Counted from the stretch's first letter, positions 48,120 to 61,484 are shown. The stretch is 64,000 bases of DNA from Catonia carolina (GCA_035578175.1 JAQMRL010000008.1:63071041-63135040), one strand, 5' to 3'. Program-made: numbers and translations. The notes: generated by a model not told the origin, from the sequence alone.

Positions 48120-50756
48120 TTATTTTAAAAATTTAAAGCTTGTAAGGGTAATATCAGAAAATAACATAAAAGTCGCGTGGTAAAATGTTTAATTTTGGTG
48201 CAGTGCACCAACATGTTAATCACTATGAGAATAGCATTCTATGTCACCCTCTTTGTAAAGGATCTTTGATATCTAGCATAGAGTAAACTAAAGTTATTAT
48301 TAAATTGTAGCAGCTGATTGTAATATCCAGCTGAGTACTTTACCTGCCTCTCTTGCCTATTCCTTATATCGAATATCATCATTCAAGTAGAATCTTATAC
48401 GTATTAAAATGTTAATTTTTTCTAGTTTTACTGACTGTTTATTCAGTATCGTTCTATGACTAGTTTACATGTGGCAAGGAGCCGTGTGAGTAGCAAAACC
48501 TTAGTATTCAGAACTACTTTTTACACTGCTTCAAGCTGAATCTAGAGTTGTGAGACCATTAAGTAATTGCTGTTTTTTTTGAGAGTATGTAAACACTAAT
48601 ATGCTATTATTGGTTCTTCTTTTTAATATATCAGTATGTCAATTATTTAAATACATAAACTAAAAATAAACATTGCTAAACCAAAACACAGTTATTCCTA
48701 CATCTGCTTCAATTTAATAAAAATTACTTCTTTTTTAGTTTTTTTAAGTCGTATCAATATCTTGGTCTTTGGGTTAAGGAATAGTAGGTTTAAACGTGTA
48801 ATAATTTTCAGGCTCTGGCCAGGAATTGAACCCAGAACCTACACTTTCCAGTGTAGTATGCTAATTACTGGGCCATGAAGATGGTCTAAGTTTCTTCTTT
48901 ATGCACTGAATTTTTTGTATTTGATTTAAGAAGTTTTAATGCAGTAGAATCTACTAACCTAATATTGAACGGACAGTGTATTAGACAGAAAAGCATCCTA
49001 GCATTGATACAAATAGAATTGAGCTTAACTTTATTGAGAAGTGATCTATATAGAATTACTATGCTGGGACGTATAAGTATGCATTTTGTAATAATGATGC
49101 GTTATGCATTATTTTTCTGCCATCATTCATTTTTCATTTTCATAAATCAGTGTTTTGAGAAAAAGATACTGAACTCATCTGTATTAAAAAATTTCTTGGT
49201 ACCCCTTTGGCCACAGGGTTAAAACATTTTTTTTTATTATTATTATTTAGTGACTTTAACATTAAATTATCCTGCTTCTCCACATATCTGACGATAAATT
49301 TGCGATGTATTTTTAATTTTTCAATCCAGCCACTGGAACCAAGGAAATCTTTTGTAGTTTCAAGTCACTTTCTCTTGGGCTCTTTGCATGCTAATTTCAC
49401 TGTAATCTTTATCATTAAAATTATTAAAGTTACATTTTCCCCATACTTATTTTCTATAAAATGTTTTTCAAATAATGTGAACATGCTGTACAAAAACAGC
49501 AGAATTCATGATATGAGATGCCCTACAAAACTTTTAAATTTAGCTTATCACAAAATGGTACTTTCTCATCATTTTACAACTGTTTAATATTGCAAAACTC
49601 TTTCAGATTCCTGAAATTGATCCAATTCCAGACATGCACATACAAACACAACTCCACTACAAGTCAACTGAATTGACAAAAATACCCTGTAGCTGTAAGA
49701 GTTGATTGACCTTAATGAGGTGGCTATTTTTCTTGTTTTGAAAGTGAAGGTAGATTGTTTTTTTTTTTAAATTAGTTTTACTTTTCTTTCTATGCCAGGG
49801 TTTTGGTACTGAAAATATGATTAACACATTGAAGATGGCTGACCCTTCTCAGATGTTAAATGGAACTCTATTGTGTGACGGCTGACACCTCTTGAGCATC
49901 ACAGTTCTTTTGTATTTCTATACAACATGTTATATTTCTTTACCGCTAGATAGGCAGTATTTTTCTTTCTGTCAAACTCTGTGCCACAGGGAAGACCATT
50001 TCATGATATAAGTTCTTGTATTATTTTAATTTTGAAAGTGCTAGTTTGTTCATAATTGCTACAATAGTTTTAAACATTTTTTGTTTTGTAATCAGTATTT
50101 TTATTATTAATTAACCTTTAAGGCTCCAGCTGTTCCAGGAAAATAAAGATGTCCTGAAAATAAAGATGAGCTATAGCATTAAATTATTATTCGTTGAAAA
50201 TTTTATTTATTAAAAAGAAACTGGGTGTAATAAACAGGATTTGTCCCATATTAAGAGGTTATGTACACACAATTTGTTTCATACGTAGTTCAAGAACTTC
50301 ATAAAAACAATGTATTATGCAAAAAATCATGTTTACTCTGAGCTTATTAGTCAGATTTTACTGAACTGAGTTATTGATAAGGTCATTAACAACTATTTTG
50401 GGATTTCAGGATTTTAATGTTATACTAACAGTCTGTTACTCTAACGAGAAATCAAATATGAGGCTTCCACTTTGCACTATTACTACACCACTGACTCAGT
50501 TAAATATTTGTTTTATTTTGATATTTTTCGTAGTAGATTTTGATGAACTAATCTTTGTTGAGTTTTTAAAATGTTAAAAAACTGCATAGTTTACTTGTTA
50601 TTTTTTATGACTAATGTAAATAATGTAAATCATACTAAATAATGCAGCGAATAATTTTATTCTGGAATGCTTTCATAGAAATGAAACTGATGTTTTGGAA
50701 TATTAAATTCTTCTGAGATAAAATAATGTAATAAATAAATTTTAAATTACGCTCTG
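48120..50756. other. non-coding upstream region with one S1 SINE
   Basis: No gene recognised. ORFs at 48,965-49,222 and 49,207-49,587 (plus) are Phe/Leu/Ile-rich translations of T-rich DNA and show no family pattern. The only defined element is the SINE at 48,805-48,886. Confidence 0.4.
48805..48886 (-). repeat. S1 SINE head
   Basis: Minus-strand copy with B box GGTTCAATTCC and GTAATTAGCATACTACACTG in place of the anticodon region; diverged. Confidence 0.6.
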
Positions 50757-50912
50757 GCTGCCTCCATAGTGTAGTGGTAGCATGCAGGCCTATAACACAG
50801 AGTTCCCGGTTTTGATTTCCAGCTAGGGTCAGGAAATTTTAACATATTAAAAACTACTATTACAGTACCAAAACCCACAGTTGTCGCTAATGATCAAGCT
50901 GTCAATGCACAT
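50757..50912 (+). repeat. S1 SINE
   Basis: GGCTGCCTCCATAGTGTAGT with GGTAGCATGC and a decayed B box (GGTTTTGATTTCC), then the CAGCTAGGGTCAGGAAATT body and AAGCTGTCAATGCAC tail segment. Confidence 0.75.
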
Positions 50913-52285
50913 CATTTTTGGTAATTTTCCCTTTTTCCTTCTATAAATCTTAAGGTGTTCACTTACGCCACTCACATTGTACATGAGTGACATAATAACA
51001 TAAATGGAACCAAATTTAGCAGGACGAGTGAATCCATGTAGTCTTTCCATTATAAACTGTACTTGTCGGCTGGTACACAGTAACCATAGTTACCGATATA
51101 TCAGCAAGGTGATCAAAGCTATTGCTTGGGAAGGTTACAATGTTGCCAAACTGTCAATTGATATAGTCTGTTATATCAAAAGTTTGTTGCAGTTAAGTCT
51201 ATAGTAGCAGACACCATAGTAGCAGTAAAAATCTGATTGGTATGAGGTAGAGAATTAAAAATTTGATAACACTTTTCAAATTTGAGCCTATTTATTAATT
51301 TAATACACATATTTCTTTACTAACTTTACATTCATTGCATAATCTCTCCTATGTATGTAATCATTATAAATCATGCAATCCTATATTTATAATTTATTTA
51401 TATTTTATATATTTTTACATTATGTATTATAACTTCAATCGATCGCATTAGGTTATTCTAATTTTTATATTACTGTAATTTGTTTCATTACAGTTGTTAT
51501 TATTATTATTTTTAGGGTATATATTTTTTGTTTTCGAAATTGAAAAACCTTATTAGCATTTTTTCATTTGTTTTTTGACTTTCAGTACATTTAAATGTAA
51601 TAAATATTGAATTATAATAGTAGAAACTTGTTTGTACTGCAATACGATATATTCTAGAAAATATAAATTACAATATAGTACAGTATATATTTTTACTCGT
51701 TTAAAAAATATTTTCATTATTTTTATTTTACAAAATGGACATACTAATTTTTTTTTGTTAATATTGTTTTCATTTAATTACAAGATATATAATATTTAAA
51801 TTAAAAATGTAAACATATAAATAGGTAATAATTTTTGTGATATTCTACTATTTTTTATGGTTATTATTTATAATATTATTAAAATATAAATTTCCTAGTT
51901 TTATTTTATAATATTGAAAATTTTATAAATATAAAGGGGTTTCTGGTGTTTTTGTTTGTTTCTTTTAATAATTCAGATGTTATTTTTTTATTAAAAGTAA
52001 AGAAAGAATAATTAAAATTATGGATTTTTATTAGTGTATCACTGCCTTAAAGTTAATTTCCTGTAATTGAATTAACAGAAGTTATGTTTGTTAAAGTCAT
52101 TACTGACTATAATTCTGAAACAAAAATTTAATTAACTTGTACTATAAAAAATTTTGATCCGACAAGACTGCTCACATTTTCTACAGGCAATCCCCTTAAT
52201 TGCCTCAACAGGCAATAATAGATATTTAATTTTATTTACTGTTTTTTCATCTAACTATTTTTATTTACCTAACTATTCACAACAT
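50913..52285. other. non-coding, extremely AT-rich
   Basis: 51.3-52.1 kb is almost entirely A and T. No feature recognised. Confidence 0.5.
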
Positions 52286-52289
52286 TGTA

Positions 52290-52608
52290 AGTTAATACTG
52301 AATGGTCACGACATTGAACAGATCGGAGAATTCAAGTTCTTTGGATGCCGGATATCGCAATTGACGTTTAATCATATTTATGCAATGATATGTAGGAGCT
52401 ATAAAGGAAAACGTCAAAAGAAATGAAGATGAAGTTTTATATGCCATTAACAATTCATGTCGGCCTTCATGACAGCAAAACATGGGTCTTAACATCCAAA
52501 TATATTAGCTGAGTGCAAACAGCAGAGATATGTTTTTCATGTAGGACCCTAGGTGTTTCAAAAAGGGACCATCTGAAAAAATCTGATATAAGAGAGGTAA
52601 GTGTGTCT
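52290..52608 (+). pseudogene. LINE reverse transcriptase C-terminal fragment
   Basis: Frames give LNGHDIEQIGEFKFFGCRIS, then NENVKRNEDEVLYAINNSCR-like debris, T-W-V-L-T-S-K around 52,485 and SKRDHLKKSDIREV-like residues near 52,560-52,600. The order EFKYLGCRIS...W-VLTSK...KRD...IR follows LINE C-termini. Several frameshifts. Confidence 0.65.
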
Positions 52609-52727
52609 ATACTATTTTGGAAGGCTGATGAGCTCTGAACGTACACATTGCCCCCTACCCACTTCATAGCTAGCCAATGACTTTCCAGCAACGTTGCCAA
52701 CACTTGCTCTCATGGCTCTGTTATATA

Positions 52728-53268
52728 ACGGGTGGCCCATATGTCGGTTTCCCCATGAGATGGGACATTTCATTTTGATAAGTTGGTAATAGTCTATTGT
52801 TGGCAACATCACGTACAACATTCATTAGCTGTCTGTAACAGTGGCTAGTGTGAGGTTTTTAAATTCCAAAATGGATGAATGGATTGTTTGTCGTGGTACA
52901 ATCGAATGGCCTGCGCGCTCGCCAGACTTAACGCCATGTGATTTTTCACTATGGGGCATTGTAAAGGAACTATTATATTCTTTCAAGCCACAAAACCTGC
53001 ACAAACTAAAAAAATCAATTGAAATTGCATTTGACTATGTAAATGACGATAAAATGTTACTGTTGAAAATTTGTGAATCACTTTTAAGTCGCTGTATAAG
53101 ATGTATAGAGAATCAAGGTGGACATTTTAAACACCTGCAATAACATTTTCAAGGTAATATATATGTACAGTTAATGTAATAATTTTTTTTTTGTCTATAG
53201 GTTTCTTATTCCATTAACCTTTCTTCCGATTTCCATAAATATTGGGGACTGACATATGGGCCACTCTG
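52728..53268 (+). mobile_element. IS630/Tc1/mariner-type element, internally deleted
   Basis: TA-flanked; ends ACGGGTGGCCCATATGTC and (inverted right) CAGAGTGGCCCATATGTC. The interior keeps only the C-terminal transposase segment. Confidence 0.85.
52841..53143 (+). pseudogene. transposase C-terminal fragment
   Basis: 100-codon frame with [20 protein letters not shown], then KPQNLHKLKKSIEIAFDYVN and a CIRCIENQGGHFKHLQ end. Same [13 protein letters not shown] lineage as 33,896-34,330, but a different family. The region carrying the first two catalytic Asp residues is deleted. Confidence 0.8.
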
Positions 53269-53548
53269 TATTTCGTCAAACATTTTTTTTTGGTCTTACA
53301 ATAACAGTTATAACCTATAACCATACTGATTATATTATTATAAAGTACTTGAATGTTAACGCGCTCTATAATCGATGTGTTCAGTATGAGATGCAAGACA
53401 CGAGTGAACTACTGCGGCTCTTATAAGCATGCACGCGTAATGTTTGTCAGGTTAAAACATTCGCACAATCTGACAATGCTGGCAAACATTAAGATTGGTC
53501 TAAATGCATGGAACAGCAGAGCTCTTCAACCGTGAAAAGCATTAAAGT

Positions 53549-54689
53549 TTAAGATACCATACCATTGGAGATGGTTGATACATCTCGACCGTCATTGTTC
53601 CTTCATATTTCTACACCTGTTATTTCTTTGCCAGTAGCAGTGTTTTTGTTTTGCTATGCAATGCTTCAGAAACGTTTACACTGTTCTGTTGTGAAGATTA
53701 TTTTAATTGCTGATGTCATTCAATCCCACAGGGAAAATTCTGATGGCACACCCAATAAATTGGTCGAAATAGGCTTTGAAACAGCCCCCACTATCTCGTA
53801 ATCACTTGCAATCAGACTTTGTCCTTTGGGATTGGATGAAGTCAATTGTTTATTCAAAAGAGATTATAACGAAACAATCTAAGGTATTGAATAACATAAA
53901 CTGCAGAAACTGTTAAGAATAATCTACTCATATCATTATGATTCAAGATGATACAAGAAAAGAATGAATTTATCTAGCGAGATTGTGCATTGAACAAAAC
54001 GAATACCATTTCTAGCAACTTTGTAGAAGATAATAAGCAGTACATTTATTGTTCTAATTTCATTCTTCATTGTTTTCAAAATTAAAATAAACAATTTGAT
54101 AAGCTAATATTGCTAACCCATGAAACAAATTATCTCATTTTGTTGAAAGTTTTTTAGTAACAATTTTATCTGGTTTCGTTATTAATAAAAGTCAAATTTC
54201 AATATATTGTATTTATTTTTTAATTACTTAATTTACAACAATTTTATCAGAATTTAATTCTCTATGTGTTGTATTAAAAATATTTAATAAAGCTTTAATA
54301 AAGATTTAATAAAGCATTTAACAAATTTATTAAAATATTAAACCCAAAAACTTGTTATTTTTTTAACCTTAATTTTTGTGTATAATATCAGATATCTTGA
54401 AAACTATGAGAGTTTTGAGATAAGTTTTGTTGAATTTTTCATGCGAAAAGCTACAAAATAGCATCATGCTTCTTCTTGATTAAAGCCTAAAATTTCTGTA
54501 TTACCTCTTTTCATCAGGGTAACTGAATTTCAGGCAAAATCTTTCGCCAGCTAGAACTTGCTAATGAAGCGTTTCTGGACCTTATATAATTTTTTTTCAT
54601 GCTTTAGATACCTTTTAAAGGCATCTTGTATAGTACAGTCTTCTGTAACAACATTACTATAATTTTTTTGACTAATTGTTACAATTCAT
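53549..54689. other. non-coding, no recognised feature
   Basis: A 78-codon ORF at 53,565-53,801 has no recognised family. The remainder is AT-rich. Confidence 0.4.
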
Positions 54690-55410
54690 ATTGCATTATG
54701 TTAGAGCATGTAGAAACAATGAAGTTCCTAGGAGTATCTCTAGATAGATTTCTGTTTTGGGACTTCTATACCAATCAAGTTTGTAGTAAAATATTATCTG
54801 GTGTATTTTCACTAAAACAAATTGCCAGATTAAATGATGAAAAATTATTAACGGCAGCTTATCATGGCCTCATTCTGTCTCATATCTGTAATTGTATCTT
54901 AGTATGTGGCAATTCTAGCATGGGTAATATGAATAGGGTTTTTAAAATTTAAAAGAAAGCTATTAGGTGTGTGGTGGGAGCTAGCCAGCTAACCTCATGC
55001 AGGCCACTATTTAAGGAGCTTAAATTGCTTACAGTTCCCTTTCTCTACATTTTTGAGGTGATTATGTATATTAGGTAAAATAATTTTATGCAGAATTTCA
55101 ATGTTCACAATCATAACTCAAGAAACAGAAATGATTATTATGTGGCTAATCACTCCACAAAATTGTTTGAACAAAAACCTACTTATGCAGGGAGAAAAAT
55201 CATGGATAAATTACCCCAATTTTTAAAATGTGATAATTTGCATTCCTTTAAAAAAAAATCTGAAAAATTAATTGATCGGTGAAACCTTTTATAGCGTACA
55301 GGAATTTCTTTCTTGATTAGTAGTGATATATTGTGTGATTCTTATATGTATTTCAGGTGTTATAACTGACATGTCCTATACTCCTGCTGGAGTCTCATGG
55401 ACGCAAAAAA
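54690..55410 (+). mobile_element. 5'-truncated Jockey-like LINE
   Basis: Reads MLEHVETMKFLGVSLDRFLF, ..SGVFSLKQIARLNDEKLLTA-AYHGLILSH, a stop at ~54,952, then KKAIRCVVGASQLTSCRPLF and YDTRNR-like HNSRNRNDYYVANHSTKLFE with QKPTYAGRKIMDKLPQFLK. This is the usual C-terminal region of Jockey-clade reverse transcriptases (AYHGLI; K-x-x-R; CR-x-xF; R-x-x-x-x-y). It ends in a CTCCTGCTGGAGTC stem-loop and A-run. A shorter copy lies at 26,220-26,459. Confidence 0.8.
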
Positions 55411-55475
55411 AATTGTCCTAATTAGTATGAAGATTGTATTATTTATTTCTTTAGTTATATAAAAAGACAATTAAT

Positions 55476-55930
55476 CACCTAATTACAAGCTAATCACCTC
55501 ACTAACAAACAACTTCAGAAGGAAAAAATATCATTCCTAGGACACCTACTCAGAACAGAAAACTCCAGACTTGTGAACCGGTTGATCAGCCATTTTTGGG
55601 ATAAGGTGTCGAGACCTAAGTGGCTGAAAAATGTACAGCAAGATATGGAGGAACTTAAGATCACTAAACAGGACCTACTAACGAAATCAACAGAGTACGA
55701 CCAACTGGTCAAGGCTAACATGATAACATTTGCACCAAAACCCAGGAGAGTGTACAACAGGGTGTTTACCGATGAAGACCGGAGACAAAGATCGGAGCGT
55801 CTTAAGAAAGCGAGGGCCAAACGAAGGAAAGGCGGTCTCAAGAGGGCGTGCTTTTTAAAGAAACCCAACCCTGGAACAAACCTGAATTTGAGCTAAAGTG
55901 ATCCTATGGGGTCTCAAAAGTTTAAAAAAA
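55476..55930 (+). mobile_element. 5'-truncated LINE with 14-bp target duplication
   Basis: AAAAGACAATTAAT occurs on both sides (55,462-55,475 and about 55,928-55,941), the right copy after an A-run. The insert encodes KEKISFLGHLLRTENSRLVN, PKWLKNVQQDMEELKITKQD and a basic end RRQRSERLKKARAKRRKGGL, with a stop at 55,896. LGH-x-x-R-x-x-x-x-R-L and W-x-x-x-V-x-x-D-x-x-x-L are LINE C-terminal landmarks. Confidence 0.8.
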
Positions 55931-55941
55931 AGACAATTAAT

Positions 55942-58437
55942 TTTTAAATATTAAATTTAATAAAAATTGTTCATGTATAGGTCTCAGAACAATCTGTCTC
56001 CAATTGAATAACTTTGAATAGATTTCTTATATTGTACAAGTAAACATAAATTTTTGTCAGATTCTATTGTATTATAATATGCGAGTGAGTAAACTCGAAG
56101 TTTTTCAACAAAATACCTTTCTATCTGAAGTGTATAAATGTCGGATATTAAGACCGGTTTTAGTACATCGGATATGCAAATTAGACAATAAAAAACAACA
56201 AAATACAATTCAATTTACTATTATGCAAACAATATTGAAAATAGTGTGTAATGGAAATGTTATATAATACATAATATTTATAAGATAATGTTTTAAAAGC
56301 TAATTTAATACTTTAATTACTAAAATAAAATGTATTCATTTATCATGATTTTCACTTACTTTTATGTTATTTATTATTTTTAATTAAAAATTTATTTGTA
56401 ATGGCAGTGCAATAAAAATGTAATACGTATACTGAAGTTACAAATATATTTTAATACATCTTCCCTTTTTAATTTTAATTTTTATTTAGAATAAAGTTGT
56501 TTGTGAATAAATGTATCATGTATGAACAGAAATATACTGTGTTGGTCATTCATTTTGTAAGTATGAGACATGTTTATTAGGATAATCAATTCAAATTCTA
56601 CAAAGAAATTTATGAATATTGTATGTTACCAATTTAAATTTAAATTATTTGAGGTTTCAGAGGTAATAAATAATTGTGGTGTATTAAAGTTTTTTGAAAT
56701 ATTGAAAATTTTGTTGCCATGTTTATTTAATTGAGTGTAATAACATTTATTATGGAATACAATACTGAACAGAATAATAAGTATAGGCCAAGCCAATTGC
56801 TGTGAGAACTGGTTTACGCATGCGCATGGACCCTGCATACCCCTCCGATCTACAGTTAGATGTACAGTCAAGATAGTTGTTGTAAATTGACAACACCCAT
56901 TGTATTTTGTAGGCATGCTGTTCCATTGTTGATTACATACACTACACTATTGCATTACATACAAGATTATACTAATGCAGATGCACATTTTGCTCAGCGC
57001 TCTCCTTACGAAAATCAGGCTATACTCGGTTATATTTATGTGCTGTATGTTTTAAAGAACATTTTGAATGAATTTCATCTTGCACATATTTTGTACAACA
57101 ATTCTTAGTGAATTCAAAATGGCAGATTATCCATTTCTACACTTACGAAGTAATCAATAAATTTTTTGAGTAACTCATTTTTCTAATAATGTAAAATCAA
57201 TTCACTTATCATAATTGAAAATTTCAATTTCTTAAAGTTTCAATCAGTGACTGAATTTAATAACTTTGAAACTAGAAAAAAAACATTGATTTATAAAAAA
57301 TTCATAGTTAAGGATATTAAAATTTTTACATAATGTTAGATAATTCCAAACAATACCAGATACAATTTTAGGAATACAATTAAGAAATGTGTAATAGACT
57401 ATAAAGTATGTTTTTGTTGAAAACATTTTGACAATTTTTGAAAAATATGAGGATATATTAATGAAAAATTATAAACAATGAATTACAGTATTAAATGTTT
57501 TAATATCTTGATATAATGGGTTAACTTAATATAATGTTGACTTCATAATCAATAACTACTATTGACAATGGTTTTTTTAAAGGAATTTATCTTGATTCAT
57601 CAAGTATATTCCCCGCAAAGGATAAACTACAATACAAACAAAATTTATGTGATGCTTGAACTAATGAACATAAATTTTCTTAGAAATTTAGGTATGGCAA
57701 ATTTAGGTATGTGTCACCACAAAAACCACTGATTAATATTTCTTAAAATTTTGATCGGTTAAGTAACACTTTATATGTATACAATTTTTAATATAGAATA
57801 ATTATCTTATTCATTTTTGTTTTATTTTATTGCTATAAATATTATTGTAATCGATAAGAAGTGAAACAAAGAAAATATTTTTATCACTTCACAATGGAAC
57901 AAAATAAAATGCTTAATTACAATAGTATTATTTATTACCTTAACAGAAAATATAATAACAACTTTATTAGTTCTGTTAAATATACGCAAATGATTTCATA
58001 TCATAAAATAATGCTTTCAGAAATATCAACTAATTACTGTTCTTAAGCATATAATATGTCATCCATCTGTGTTTATGTAAGTGAGTTAACAAACATATAT
58101 TTTAATTGTAATAACTGTCCGACCAATTTAATTTGATAGTTAAAACAATCTAATCCACAGAATTGTAAGTATTTATTTTCATCAGCATATTAAAATCAGT
58201 GTAATTCAATTTTATTATAGTCGTAAACTCTCAATTTATCAGCAGTAAAAATTTTGGTTTTCTCTATTGAAGAGATATTTGATTAATTATCTTTTATTTG
58301 ACAATTTTGAAAAATATTCAAATGAAGGTGAATGAATAAACTATTAAATCACAGTTTACAGACTCTGAAAAATCTGTTGTTGAATAAAAAAAATAATTTA
58401 ATATGCACTCTGCATACATGAAATAGACATACGAGGA
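55942..58437. other. non-coding, no recognised feature
   Basis: AT-rich sequence; ORFs on both strands are short with no family pattern. Confidence 0.4.
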
Positions 58438-59190
58438 CACAGTGTAGAATAGTTGAAAAATTTAAATACCTAGGTGAATACATTCATCACAGACTTAATG
58501 AAAGGATATGCTGGGACGACTGGATCGCTAAACTTTGAAGTGGACAAGTGTTAACACAGAATAGATACAATAAAAAATCACTATTGGTAAACACAAAAAT
58601 TAAACATTTTAAAACGACTGTAAGAAATAAAATCTTATATGGCAGCGAAACCCTGGCGTGGATAGACTGGGGAGGAATCAAAGAAACCTGCAGTAAAGTA
58701 GAACGCAGGATACTCAGAACTTGCATAAACAAGAAGCACATGGCAGACAATCACTACAGACTTTTGCCTAACGATCAAGTCTACAAATACCTAGAACCAA
58801 TTACAGTGGGCATGCACAAGAAACTGTTGTCGTACTTTGTGGACATATACTAAGAACACCAAACACCAGACTTTTACGCAGAATAATTGACCATGCAATG
58901 AGATGAAAAACCGATGCTGGTAACGCATACATGTGGCATAAAGAAATAAAAGTGATTTAAAAGAACTTGGACTAACTCACGAAGATCTAACGGAAAAATC
59001 ACCCAAATACAAACAGGTCATCAAGGACCATAGCCATCGGCTTATGACACAGAAAAGAGATTATAAGAAGAGTGAATTTTCAGAAGCAGCCAAACAGAAG
59101 TGTGCTCAGAACATGGAAGAATATCAGGCCAAAAAGGGAATGAAAGCTTTCAAATTGACTAAAGTGGTCCATTGTGGCTAAACAAGCACT
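58438..59190 (+). pseudogene. LINE reverse transcriptase C-terminal remnant
   Basis: Broken frames give VEKFKYLGEYIHHRLNERI-like residues, NRYNKKSLLVNTKIKHFKTT with VRNKILYGSETLAW, KVERRILRTCINKKHMADNH, then LKELGLTHEDLTEKSPKYKQ and a basic AAKQKCAQNMEEYQAKKGMK end. Order matches LINE C-termini, from a family related to 55,476-55,930 (both end in D-L-x-x-x-S-x-x-Y-x-x-x-x-K then a basic tail). Confidence 0.75.
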
Positions 59191-59649
59191 AAAAAGAAAA
59201 ATAATAATTTAATTGTTATCATTCATCATCAAATAAATAAAAAGAACTAGTCACCGGACGCAAATTGTGGTATCTAGTAGTGAATTAGAACAAGTGAGTT
59301 TGTGTCAAAAAACAGAGAAACATAGTGGGGAGGGTGGAATAAATCACAAGGGTGAGAGGGACACAGAATACTGAACAAAGCTAACAGTTGTAGTGATGTG
59401 TTCAAAACAAACGTGAATAAACTGCCTTTATTTGAATAGCTTCATATGCTCAGAGTCCTGAATAGTATGACTGTATTGATTTCATTCATGCAAGCTGTCA
59501 ATGTGACTTTTTCAAATAATTTCAAAATTTTGTAATCTTCGTTTAGTTATCTATATTTATATAAAAATAAATGTTTGTTAGTCTATCCCTTATGCATCCC
59601 TAAACTGTTCAACCAATTTAAATCAAAATTTATCTATAGATTACTATAG

Positions 59650-60189
59650 CAGATGATTGTTTTTTTTATATCCATGGGATTGTGTACCTTCACTGGGTTC
59701 CTGAAGGTCAAACAATTTATCAATATTACTACCTTGAGGTACTTTCTAAACTACGTCAAAGAGTAAGGAAAAACGCCCCGAAATGTGGAAGGACAAATCA
59801 TGGGTTCTCCACCAAGACAATGTGCCAGCTCATTCCGAATTATCTGTCGAGAGGTTCCTAGGCAAGTACAGCATCTCAGTGTTAGAACATCCACTTTATT
59901 CACCAGATCTTGCACCATGTGATTTCTATCTGTTCCCTAAGGTGAAATCTGCATTAAAAGGGAGATCAGAGTCTGTGTGAGTCTGTGGAAGCTGTAAAAG
60001 AGAAAGCGGCAAGTGTCCTGAAGATGCTGAGAGAAGATTACGTCCAGCACTGTTTCCAACAATGGAAAATTTGCATGGAGCGTTGTAGGGATAGAGAAGG
60101 AGTGTATATTGAAGGTGACAATAAGTGATTATGTATAAAATTGAATAAAATTTTTTACGTCAGTCTCGTTATTTAATAGCCACACCTCG
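59650..60189 (+). mobile_element. mariner element, 3' half only
   Basis: About 90% identical by eye to 11,420-11,963, starting abruptly at GATGATTGTTTTTTTTATAT and ending at the right inverted repeat ATTTAATAGCCACACCTCG. It contains HQDNVPAH and [20 protein letters not shown], then a frameshift at about 59,975. The left end is missing. Confidence 0.85.
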
Positions 60190-60464
60190 TATTTCATCAG
60201 CCATTTTTCTGGGCTTTCAATAACAAATAACCTATGAACATTTAGACCAGCTGATTATATTATAAAGAATTGCATGTCAATGTGCTCTATAATCGATTTG
60301 TTCAGTACGAGATGTAAGATTACGAGTGAACTATTGCGGCTCTTACATGCATGCGCACATAAGGTTTGTCAGGTACAATCTGACAACACTGGTAAACCTT
60401 CTGATTGGTCTAAATGCATAGAACAACAGAGCTCATCAACCCTGAAAAGCATTATAGGTACTCA
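60190..60464 (-). mobile_element. R4 element, right half
   Basis: Begins at the TA that ends the mariner copy and continues TTTCATCAGCCATTTTTCTG to AGCTCATCAACCCTGAAAAG. The other half of R4 is not found left of the mariner. Confidence 0.75.
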
Positions 60465-61077
60465 TTACTGTGGATTGAGAGCTTACTGTCATTCTTAGTT
60501 TAACAAAGATTTAGCAGCTTGTATTGAATTACATTCACTTTGAGAGACTTACACATTAGAATAAAGTTCATGAATCAAAATCATACAGATCAATATTTGT
60601 TATGTCCAAGTAAAATTAATAAAATCTGTACCAACTTGCAAAAATTATTGTGATATAACTTCTAATTAATTATGGTAAAAACCATGTTCAAATATAAACT
60701 CAAAGTAACCTGTAAATTATTGTTTACATGAAAGATGTAAATTACAAAGATTTTCATAAAAGTTATTGCATTCAAATTATATATACCGGGTGTCACACAA
60801 AGAGGTTGCTATTTTTGAATTAATATGCCGGACGTATCGCACACTCTACAGACTGGAAACTTTACAGTTATAATAAACAGATATGTAAAAAGTACCCTCG
60901 AGTTTCATTTGCTTATGATTAATCAAAACAAAATGGTGGAAAGTAATTTTATTTGCATAGCTATTTCAAATTGGTGATTTGTTACAATGTTAATCAAGTA
61001 ATAAAATGAAAGAAATGAACGAAATATGAAAGTGATAAATAATTAATGAACACAGTTTGTTTCATTAAATTTTATTC

Positions 61078-61480
61078 AAACTGATGTCCATCAATAGCAG
61101 TGCACTGATAGCAACAAAACAAAAATGAGTCATAAGCGTTTTTGAAAAATTGCCGAGGTATCAACAACAGTTCCTCGTCAATCAGCTTCATTAATTCATC
61201 TTCTGTTGCAATGGTATGAGAATAAACTTTTTCCTTCAGAAAGCCCCAAAGGAAAAAATCGCAGACAAGTCTGGCGATCTTGGAGGCCAGTCCATGAGGC
61301 CGCTGCCACAACCTATCCAACGGTTAGGAAGATTTTAATTTAAAATTGCTTTGGCCACATAACATAATGTGGAGGAGCTCCATCATGTTAGAAAAAAATG
61401 TCCTGCATCTCCGCCTGAGAAAATGAGGAATTATGTGATTAGTTAAAATTGATGTGTATTCGTCTTCAGTCATTGTCTGA
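61078..61480 (-). pseudogene. frameshifted transposase fragment
   Basis: Minus strand: QTMTEDEYTSILTNHIIPHF.., a decayed second-Asp region (..MMELLHIMLCGQSNFKLKSS), PLDRLWQRPHGLASKIARL-CDFFLWGFLKEKVYSHT and an end at DGHQFE. At least one frameshift and loss of the QQDG motif make it non-functional. Confidence 0.75.
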
Positions 61481-61484
61481 TGGG

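Larger units (their letters stand above)
52609..53548 (-). mobile_element. R4 element interrupted by an IS630-type element
   Basis: R4 ends AAGGCTGATGAGCTCTGAAC (left) and CTTCAACCGTGAAAAGCATT (right). The interior is split at a TA by 52,728-53,268; sequence either side (CATGGCTCTGTTATATA and TTTCGTCAAAC) joins as in the 13.5-kb copy. Confidence 0.8.

Noticed and set aside
49207..49587. 126-codon plus-strand ORF
   Set aside because: Rich in Phe, Leu, Ile and Ser from T-rich DNA; no start context, splice structure or family pattern to support it.
55515..55868. 117-codon minus-strand ORF
   Set aside because: Antisense shadow of the LINE C-terminal frame at 55,476-55,896.
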